Assembly (NCBI GenBank): GCA_041595355.1
Contig: JBFHKO010000043.1
Location: 1 to 14,317, forward strand
DNA: 14,317 nucleotides
Source of the DNA: JBFHKO01 sp041595355
GTDB lineage: Bacteria > Pseudomonadota > Gammaproteobacteria > Enterobacterales > Aeromonadaceae
Direction: 5' to 3'
Made by a program: the position numbers and the translations under genes. The notes under the pieces were generated by a model. That model searched no databases. It was not told where the DNA came from and worked only from the letters and a program-made list of their open reading frames with translations. This document shows positions 6,184-12,897 of the stretch, piece after piece (position 1 is the first letter of the stretch; the number at the start of each line of letters is the position of its first letter).

Positions 6184-8281
6184 GTTGCCCCTCCGCACGC
6201 TCCAGCAATGTCTGCAACTTCACCCACAGGCCGCCACCGCGCAGCGGCTTGGGCTCCCAGTCATGGGCACCGGCCTCGAGGCAGGCGGCCGCCTCGGCGA
6301 GACGCGCCTCATCCAGCAGCAGCAACACCGGCGGCGCATCGTCGCTGCGCAACTCTGCCAGCAGCGGCACCAGCGCCTCGTGCGCCGGCACCCCGCCCAG
6401 CAGGATGAGATCGGGGCGCTGGCGCGCCAGACACTGCCGGGCATCGGCGCCGCTGAGCGCCTTCTGTACCCCGAAGCCCTGTCCGGCCAGTTGCGCCGCC
6501 AGCCGGAAGCTGTCGCGCATGTTGGCCTCCACCAGCAGCAACTGCTTGCCGCGGGCCAGCGCCGCCAGCCGCTCCGGCGCCTCGGGCGGCGCCAGCTCCA
6601 GTCCCGCCGGCCGGCAGGGCTGGGCCTGCAGGCCGGCAGGGCTGGGCATGGCCGTCAGGGCCACCGCCCCCGCCTCGGCATTCGCGGCGCCGAGGCGCTT
6701 GCCGGGGGTGTAGGGCAACGTCAGGCTGAACACGCACCCCTCACCGGGCTGGCTCTGCAGGCTGAGCTGCCCGCCCAGCAGGGTGCTGAGCTCCCGGCAG
6801 ATGGCCAGCCCCAGACCGGTGCCATCGGCCTGCCGGTTGATGGCGCCATCCAGCTGCCGAAAGGCCTCGAAAATGGCCTCGTGATGCTCCCGGGCGATGC
6901 CGATGCCGGTATCCGCCACCCGGAAGGCCACCCCCGGGCCGCCCTCGCCGGCCAGGGGCGCCATCTCCAGGCTCACGGCCCCCTCGGGAGTGAACTTGAT
7001 GGCATTGGCGAGCAGGTTTTTCAGGATCTGCTGCAGCTTGTTGCGGTCCGTGTACAGGCTGTCCGGCGTCCCGGCGGCCAGCCGGCACTCGAAGCGCAGC
7101 CCCTTCTCCGCCGCCAGGGGGGCGAACTGGCAGGCCAGGTGCTCCCGCAGCGCCGTCAGGGAGATGAGCTCGGGTTGCAGCTGCATCTGCCCAGCCTCGG
7201 CCTTGGAGAGATTCAGCACATCGTTGATCAGCAGCAGCAGATCCTGCCCCTCACCCTTGATCACCCGCAGTGAGCGCAGCTGCTCCTCGCTGAGGTTGCC
7301 GGACTCGTTGTTCAGCAGGGTGCGGGTCAGCAGCAGCAGGCTGTTCAGCGGCGTACGCAGCTCATGGGACATGTTGGCCAGAAAGGCCGACTTGTGGCGG
7401 TGGGCCAGGGTCAGCATCTCCATCGCCTTGCGTTCGGTGATGTCGGCAAACACCAGCAGACCGCCGGCCAGCCGGTTGTGTTCGTCCTGCAGCGGGCTGA
7501 GGGTCAGCTGTACCGGCAGCACCTGGCCATCGGCTCGCCGCAGGCCATACTGCTCGCTCTGCAGCCGCAGCCCCTCGACCAGGCGGCCATCGCGCGTATG
7601 CGGCCACCAATGCTCCGACAGCGGCTGGCCATCTTCCCGGCACAGCCGCTCGCTGAGGGCGCTGCCGAGCAGCTGGCTGTCGGTCAGCCCCAGCAGGCGG
7701 GTGGCCGCCGGGTTGGCAAAGCTGATGCGGCCGTCGAGCTCCAGGCGCATCAGTCCCTCGCCCATGGCATCCAGCAGCCACTGATGACGCGCCTGCAGCC
7801 GTTGCACCTGCAGCAGGCTCTGCTGCAGCTGCTGCTGCTGCTGGGCCAGGTCCAGAAACACCCGCACCTTGGCCAGCAGCACCGACGGCTGCACCGGCTT
7901 GAGCAGGTAATCGACGGCGCCCACCTGGTAGCTGCGCCCCTCGAAACGCTGGTCCCGGTCGCCGGCGGTGATGAAGATGATGGGAATATGCCGGCTGCTG
8001 GCGTTGCCGTGAATGAAGCTGGCCGTCTCGAAGCCGTCCATGTCCGGCATCATCACATCCAGCAATATGAGGGCAAAATCGTGGCGCAGCACCTGGCCCA
8101 GGGCCTCTTCACCGGAGTGCACCAGCGTCAGCTCCGCCGGCACATCGACCAGCATGCGCGCCATGGCGCGCAGGTTTTCCGGCCGGTCATCCACCACCAG
8201 GATCCGCAGCGGCGGCAGGGGGGTCACCGGTGCGGGAAAGGGATCCGGGTTCAATGTTGGCGTCTTTGTCATGGCAGTCAT
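6176..8281 (-). CDS. Soluble REC-PAS hybrid histidine kinase with degenerate C-terminal receiver
   Basis: This 701-residue cytoplasmic kinase has both a receiver input and a histidine kinase core. The N-terminal receiver (about 26-144) has Asp31-Asp32, phosphoacceptor Asp75, Thr105 and Lys128. A Gln-rich helical linker and a PAS domain (about 160-285) follow. HisKA has His306 in SHELRTPLN. The ATPase domain has Asn426, DTGIGI (457-462) and the glycine-rich DGTGLGL (486-492), so kinase activity is expected. The C-terminal 120 residues (about 578-697) have a receiver-like pattern but lack the phosphoacceptor Asp (Gly629) and the acidic pair (Glu-Ala at 585-586), while keeping Lys678-Pro. The ATG at 8281 has GAGG 7 bp before it and starts 9 bp after the cheR stop. 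A second ATG at 8272 lacks a ribosome site. It may phosphorylate the sister REC proteins downstream, which is inferred from linkage. Confidence 0.93.
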   Translation of the reverse strand: MTAMTKTPTLNPDPFPAPVTPLPPLRILVVDDRPENLRAMARMLVDVPAELTLVHSGEEALGQVLRHDFALILLDVMMPDMDGFETASFIHGNASSRHIPIIFITAGDRDQRFEGRSYQVGAVDYLLKPVQPSVLLAKVRVFLDLAQQQQQLQQSLLQVQRLQARHQWLLDAMGEGLMRLELDGRISFANPAATRLLGLTDSQLLGSALSERLCREDGQPLSEHWWPHTRDGRLVEGLRLQSEQYGLRRADGQVLPVQLTLSPLQDEHNRLAGGLLVFADITERKAMEMLTLAHRHKSAFLANMSHELRTPLNSLLLLTRTLLNNESGNLSEEQLRSLRVIKGEGQDLLLLINDVLNLSKAEAGQMQLQPELISLTALREHLACQFAPLAAEKGLRFECRLAAGTPDSLYTDRNKLQQILKNLLANAIKFTPEGAVSLEMAPLAGEGGPGVAFRVADTGIGIAREHHEAIFEAFRQLDGAINRQADGTGLGLAICRELSTLLGGQLSLQSQPGEGCVFSLTLPYTPGKRLGAANAEAGAVALTAMPSPAGLQAQPCRPAGLELAPPEAPERLAALARGKQLLLVEANMRDSFRLAAQLAGQGFGVQKALSGADARQCLARQRPDLILLGGVPAHEALVPLLAELRSDDAPPVLLLLDEARLAEAAACLEAGAHDWEPKPLRGGGLWVKLQTLLERAEGQHD
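7829..7843 (-). repeat. Short CAG/CTG trinucleotide tract (five units)
   Basis: Five CTG triplets on the + strand encode Gln147-Gln151 in the linker helix between the receiver and PAS domains of the soluble hybrid kinase. The surrounding linker is also Gln-rich. Such tracts can vary in length by slippage in whole codons, but nothing here shows that it does. Confidence 0.7.
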
Positions 8282-8290
8282 GGGCAGGCC

Positions 8291-9127
8291 TCAGCCGATC
8301 CGTTTGTAAATTTTCTGCTCGCCGACCAGGGGCTCGAAGCGCGCCTGGACGGCCGAGAAGGCCAGGGATTCCTTGTTGCCGAGACAGAGAATGCCCCGCG
8401 GCGACAGGCTGTCGCTGAACAGCTGCAATACCCGGTCCTGCAGCTGGCGATCGAAGTAGATGAGCACGTTGCGGCAGATGACCAGCTGCATCTCGCCGAA
8501 GACGCCATCCGCCGCCAGGTTGTGATTGGCGAAGGTGACATGGCGCTGCAGGGCCGCCTGCATCTTGGCGGCATCGTAGCCGGAGTGGTAATAGTCGGCA
8601 AAGTTGCGCCGGCCCCCCGCCTGGCGGTAGTTGGCGGCAAAGCGCTCCATCTGCTTGAGCGGATAGATCCCCTGCTTGGCCACCGCCAGGGAGTGGTTGT
8701 TGTAGTCGGTGGCATAGATTTGGGTGCGCTCATAGAGCCCCTCCTCCTGCAGCAGAATGGCCAGCGAGTAGACCTCCTCGCCGGTGGCGCAGCCGGCATG
8801 CCAGATCTTGACGAAGGGGTAGGTCTTCAGCAGCGGTATGATGCGCTGGCGCAGGGCGGCAAAGAAGCCGGGATCGCGAAACATCTCGGTGACGGTCACC
8901 GACATGTCCTTCAGCAGCAGATCGAAGCAGGCGCGATCGTCCAGCAGCTGGGGGATCAGCTGGCTGGGGCGTTCCACGCCCGCCCGCAGCAGGCTCTGGC
9001 GAACCCGCCGCTTCAGGGACGCCCGGGCATAGTGGCGAAAATCGTAACCATAGCGGCGGAAGATGGCCTCCAGCAGCAGATCGATTTCCAGACTCTCCAG
9101 CTCCAGGCTGGCTTCCAGCTCGCTCAT
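8291..9127 (-). CDS. CheR-type protein-glutamate O-methyltransferase
   Basis: This 278-residue protein has the normal length of CheR, which transfers methyl groups from S-adenosylmethionine to Glu side chains on chemoreceptors. The N-terminal helical part (about 1-90) is followed by the cofactor-binding motif WHAGCATGEEVYSLAI (about 109-124). The ATDYN segment that contacts the cofactor and the conserved CRNVLIYFD strand come after it. The ATG overlaps the stop of the membrane hybrid kinase gene as ATGA, with no clear ribosome site of its own, so translational coupling is likely. No Trp-Xaa-Xaa-Trp/Phe-tailed receptor or other chemotaxis gene is present nearby. The methylation substrate is therefore unknown; the adjacent membrane kinase is a candidate by linkage only. 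The CheB-like partner lies two genes further along the operon. Confidence 0.94.
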   Translation of the reverse strand: MSELEASLELESLEIDLLLEAIFRRYGYDFRHYARASLKRRVRQSLLRAGVERPSQLIPQLLDDRACFDLLLKDMSVTVTEMFRDPGFFAALRQRIIPLLKTYPFVKIWHAGCATGEEVYSLAILLQEEGLYERTQIYATDYNNHSLAVAKQGIYPLKQMERFAANYRQAGGRRNFADYYHSGYDAAKMQAALQRHVTFANHNLAADGVFGEMQLVICRNVLIYFDRQLQDRVLQLFSDSLSPRGILCLGNKESLAFSAVQARFEPLVGEQKIYKRIG

Positions 9128-12100
9128 TTGAACAACCAGAGTTTCATCATGCCGATCAGCTGATCGACGTCCACGGGTTTGGTGCAGTAGTCATTGGCAC
9201 CCGCCTCGATACACTTGCCCCTGTCCTCAGCCATGGCCTTGGCCGTCAGGGCGATGATGGGCAGGCTCTGGAAGCAGGGCTGGGCGCGGATGCGGCGCAT
9301 GGTTTCGTAGCCGTCCATCACCGGCATCATGATGTCCATCAGCACCAGCTCCAGCGTCGGATCCTGGGCCAGCCGCTCCAGGGCCAGCTCGCCGTTGTCG
9401 GCCATGATCACCTCCATGCCCCGCTCCCGCAAGGCCCGGGAGAGGGCATAGGTGTTGCGCAGATCGTCGTCCACCAGCAGGATGCGCCGCCCCTGCAACA
9501 GCAGCTCGGGGTTGTGCAGCATCTGGATGATGCTGCGCTGCTCGGCGGGCAGGCTCGACTCCACGCTGTGCAGGAACAGGGTCACCTCGTCCAGCAGCCG
9601 CTCCGGCGAGCTGGCTCCCTTGATGACGATGCTGCTGGTGTACTCGTTGAGCTGCTTGAACTCCTCCTGGGTCAGCTCGCGCCCGGTGTAGACCACCACC
9701 GGCGGCAGGGTCAGCTCCGTTTGCCGACGCAGACGCGCCAGCAGTTCAAAGCCGCTGATGTCCGGCAGCGACAGATCCAGGATGACGCAATCGAAATGCT
9801 CGTTCAGCAGTCGCTGATAGGCCGCCTCGCCGCGCCCCTCCTCGCAGATCACCACTTCGGGATTCTTGATGAGGCGGCTGATGGCCAGCCGGTTATGGGG
9901 GTCATCCTCGATGAGCAGCACCCGCTTGGGCTCGTCCTGCAGCAGCAGCGACAGGCGCCCGAACACCTGATCCATCTGCTCGGCGCTGGCCGGCTTGGTG
10001 AGGAAGCCCACCGCCCCCATGCCCAGCACCTCGTTGTTCTTGTCCTGGGCCGAGAGGATATGCACCGGAATGTGGCGGGTCTGGACATCGGTCTTCAGCC
10101 ACTCCAGCACCTGGCGGCCATCCATGTCCGGCAACCCCAGATCCAGGATGATGCCGCTCGGCACATGCTCCCGCGCCAGCTGCAGCCCCTTGTGGCCCTG
10201 ATGGGCCAGCAACGGCAGGTAGCCCTTCTGCTGGGCCAGGTTGCCCAGCACCCGGGCGAAGATGAGGTCATCCTCGATGATGAGCAGCGACTTGCCATCT
10301 GCGCTGCCCGGCCGCGCAGACGGCTCGGTCTGGCCCCGCTCGGCGGGCAGGCTCGGCTCGCCGGAAGGGGCGGCTACCGGCTGGCTGGCAGGCACGGACG
10401 CACTGGCTGGCGGCGGGCTGGCCGGCTGCGCGGCCTCCGCCTCCGGCGCACTCGCTTCGGCCTGGGTCAGCGGCAGGTAGACGGTAAAGGTACTGCCCTC
10501 GCCCACCCGGCTCTCGACATGCAGCTCGCCGCCCAGCAGGCGCACCAGCTCGCGGGAGATGGTCAGCCCCAGCCCGGTACCGCCGTAGGTGCGGGTGGTG
10601 GAGCCATCGGCCTGCTTGAAGGCCTCGAAGATCACCGCCTGCTGCTCCTCGGGAATGCCGATGCCGGTATCCCGGACCGCCAGCGCCAGCAGCGGCTGCT
10701 CGCCCAGGGCGCTGTGCGCCGGCAGGCTGCCGGCCGCGGGCTGGAAGAGCCGCAGGCTCACCTCGCCCTGATCGGTGAATTTGAGGGCGTTGGCCAGCAG
10801 GTTGCGCAGCACCTGCTCCAGGCGCAGCGCATCGCTGTGCAGGCACTCGGGGACCGTTGCCTCCCGCGTCAGGGTCAGGGTCAGCCCCTTGCTCTGGGCC
10901 ACCGGATTGAACTGGCTCTGCAGGCCATGCAGCAGCGGATCCAGCTCGAAGGTTTCGGCATGGATATCCAGCCGTCCCGCCTCCACCTTGGAGAGATCCA
11001 GGATGTCGTTGATCAGGGTCAGCAGGGTCTTGCCGCCGCTGTAGATGACCTGGGCATCTTCCTGCTGCTCCGCCGTCAGGTTGCCCTCGCGGTTGCTGGC
11101 CAGGGACTGGGAGAGGATCAGCAGGCTGTTCAGGGGCGTGCGCAGCTCATGGGACATGTTGGCCAGGAATTCGGACTTGTACTGGCTGGCCCGGGAGAGG
11201 TTTTCCGCCTGCTGGGTCAGGCCATGGTGCGCCTGCTGGATGGCCCGGTTCTTCTGCTCTATCTCGGCTTTCTGCTCTTCCAGCGCCTCGGTACGCTCTT
11301 CCAGCTCGGTGTTCAGCTGTTGCAGCTCCTCGCTCTGCAGGCGCAGCGCCTGCTCGGAGCGCTGCAGCATCTCGGCCTGCTCTTCCAGCTCCTCGTTGGC
11401 CGCCTTCAGCTCCTCCTGCTGGGACTGCAATTCCTCGGACTGCTGACGGGTCTCCTCCAGCAGCAGCGCCATGCGCTCCTGGGTGCGGGCCACGTGCACG
11501 CTGATGGCGACACTCTCGCTGACCCGGCGCAGCAGCTCCAGCTCGGCGACGGTGAAGGTGCGGTTGCTGCCCAGGGCCAGCACCCCTTCCACCTGCCCTT
11601 CGTGGACCAGCGGGATCACCGCCACATCGGCGGCCTGGGTCTCGTCGAGCCCGAAATGGATGCTGAGCGGATTCTGCTCATCCGGCACCCGGCTGTAGAG
11701 AATGGTTTCCTGCTCCAGGGCCGCCTGGCCCACCATCCCCTCGCCGAAGCGCAGGCTGCTGTCGTTATTGCGCCGCTGCTTGTAGGCATAGCTGGACACC
11801 AGCTGCAGGCTCTCCCCCTCCGCCAGATAGAAGACGCCCACCTGCAGCTTGAGGTACTGGCCCAGGAAGGTGATGACCTTGCGGGTCAGCGGCACCAGCG
11901 CATGCTCGTTGCGCATCTCGTCATACAGCTGGGCCACGCCGATACGGCGCCAGTTCTGGGCCTGGGCATCCAGCGCCAGCTGCTGCAGGTTGTCGGACAT
12001 CTCGTTGAAGCCGAGCGCCAGCCGGTCGTGATCACCCAGCACCTGCAGCTGACGGGAAAAGTCGCCGTCGGCGGCGGCCTTGACCACCTTCTCCATGTGT

Positions 12101-12894
12101 GTCAGGCGCGCCACCATGTGGTTGAAGGCGCGCGCCATGGCGCCAATCTCGTCCTCCTGGACAACGGTCAGGGCGATATCCAGATGGCCATCGGCCAGCT
12201 GGTCGGCGGCACTCGCCAGCCGCTTGAGGCGCCGGGACATGCCGAAGGACATCAGCACCACCACCAGCAGGCTGACAAACAGTATGGTCACGCTGCCGCC
12301 AATCAGCTCGAGACGCACCTGCCTGCCCTGAAAAACAAAGTCACTCCGCTGCTTGGTCAGCTGCTGTTTCTGTGCGGCCATCAGGGTGGAGAGCTTGGCA
12401 TGCAGGCCCTGCAGCCGGGAAAGGGTCTCGCCCATAGCGGCGCCCGGCGCCGCCGCCTCACGCCGTTCGGCCACCCGGTGCAGGCTCGGCACAAGGGCCA
12501 GACCGGGCTCCGCCGCCCGCTCCGGCAGCACCCAGCCACTGGCCAGGGCATGCAGCTCATCCAGGCGCGCCAGCTGCTCGGGCTGTTCGGCCAGCACGGG
12601 CTTCAACTGCAGCAGCGCCTCATCGAGCTGCGCCTGGCGGGCATGAAATGTCTCGATGAACTCCGGCAGGCCCGTGCGCTGGTAGCTGCGGGCACTTGTC
12701 TCCATCAGCTCCAGCAGGTGATCCACCTTGATCAGGCGCTGCTCTACCTCGCGCCCGACCGCCATGCTAGCCCGGGTATCCACCAGGAACTCGATACGGT
12801 GGGAGACGCTGAAGGCCACCACCACCAGCAGCAGCAGGGGCGCCACGCAGGTGATGGCAAAACGGAAGGCCACGGAATTCATCGGGTTTTTCAT
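9124..12894 (-). CDS. Membrane hybrid histidine kinase: CHASE3-like, HAMP x2, GAF, coiled coil, HisKA, HATPase, three receivers
   Basis: This 1256-residue inner-membrane protein is the likely input of the pathway. Transmembrane helices are at about 9-30 and 198-220. They flank a helical periplasmic segment with a CHASE3-like SARSYQRTGLPEFIE pattern (68-82). A HAMP domain (about 219-268) and a second HAMP-like unit (about 269-312) follow, then GAF (about 330-472) and a Glu/Gln-rich coiled coil (about 472-572). The kinase core has His582 in SHELRTPLN, Asn702, DTGIGI (742-747) and GGTGLGL (771-777). A disordered Ala/Pro/Ser linker (about 811-866) leads to receivers with phosphoacceptors Asp918, Asp1040 and Asp1187. 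The second receiver has Lys-Gly (1092-1093) instead of Lys-Pro. The gene begins 3 bp after the upstream stop with a weak ribosome site, and its stop overlaps cheR. No Hpt domain is seen, so the route between receivers is unclear. Confidence 0.94.
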   Translation of the reverse strand: MKNPMNSVAFRFAITCVAPLLLLVVVAFSVSHRIEFLVDTRASMAVGREVEQRLIKVDHLLELMETSARSYQRTGLPEFIETFHARQAQLDEALLQLKPVLAEQPEQLARLDELHALASGWVLPERAAEPGLALVPSLHRVAERREAAAPGAAMGETLSRLQGLHAKLSTLMAAQKQQLTKQRSDFVFQGRQVRLELIGGSVTILFVSLLVVVLMSFGMSRRLKRLASAADQLADGHLDIALTVVQEDEIGAMARAFNHMVARLTHMEKVVKAAADGDFSRQLQVLGDHDRLALGFNEMSDNLQQLALDAQAQNWRRIGVAQLYDEMRNEHALVPLTRKVITFLGQYLKLQVGVFYLAEGESLQLVSSYAYKQRRNNDSSLRFGEGMVGQAALEQETILYSRVPDEQNPLSIHFGLDETQAADVAVIPLVHEGQVEGVLALGSNRTFTVAELELLRRVSESVAISVHVARTQERMALLLEETRQQSEELQSQQEELKAANEELEEQAEMLQRSEQALRLQSEELQQLNTELEERTEALEEQKAEIEQKNRAIQQAHHGLTQQAENLSRASQYKSEFLANMSHELRTPLNSLLILSQSLASNREGNLTAEQQEDAQVIYSGGKTLLTLINDILDLSKVEAGRLDIHAETFELDPLLHGLQSQFNPVAQSKGLTLTLTREATVPECLHSDALRLEQVLRNLLANALKFTDQGEVSLRLFQPAAGSLPAHSALGEQPLLALAVRDTGIGIPEEQQAVIFEAFKQADGSTTRTYGGTGLGLTISRELVRLLGGELHVESRVGEGSTFTVYLPLTQAEASAPEAEAAQPASPPPASASVPASQPVAAPSGEPSLPAERGQTEPSARPGSADGKSLLIIEDDLIFARVLGNLAQQKGYLPLLAHQGHKGLQLAREHVPSGIILDLGLPDMDGRQVLEWLKTDVQTRHIPVHILSAQDKNNEVLGMGAVGFLTKPASAEQMDQVFGRLSLLLQDEPKRVLLIEDDPHNRLAISRLIKNPEVVICEEGRGEAAYQRLLNEHFDCVILDLSLPDISGFELLARLRRQTELTLPPVVVYTGRELTQEEFKQLNEYTSSIVIKGASSPERLLDEVTLFLHSVESSLPAEQRSIIQMLHNPELLLQGRRILLVDDDLRNTYALSRALRERGMEVIMADNGELALERLAQDPTLELVLMDIMMPVMDGYETMRRIRAQPCFQSLPIIALTAKAMAEDRGKCIEAGANDYCTKPVDVDQLIGMMKLWLFK

Positions 12895-12897
12895 CGG

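Noticed and set aside
6184..6198. GTG start giving the GGDEF protein five extra residues
   Set aside because: The strong GGAGG site lies inside this extension, correctly placed for the ATG at 6183.
7829..7843. CTG repeat as a phase-variation tract
   Set aside because: It is only five units, in frame and a multiple of three, so slippage would change the linker length and not switch the gene off.
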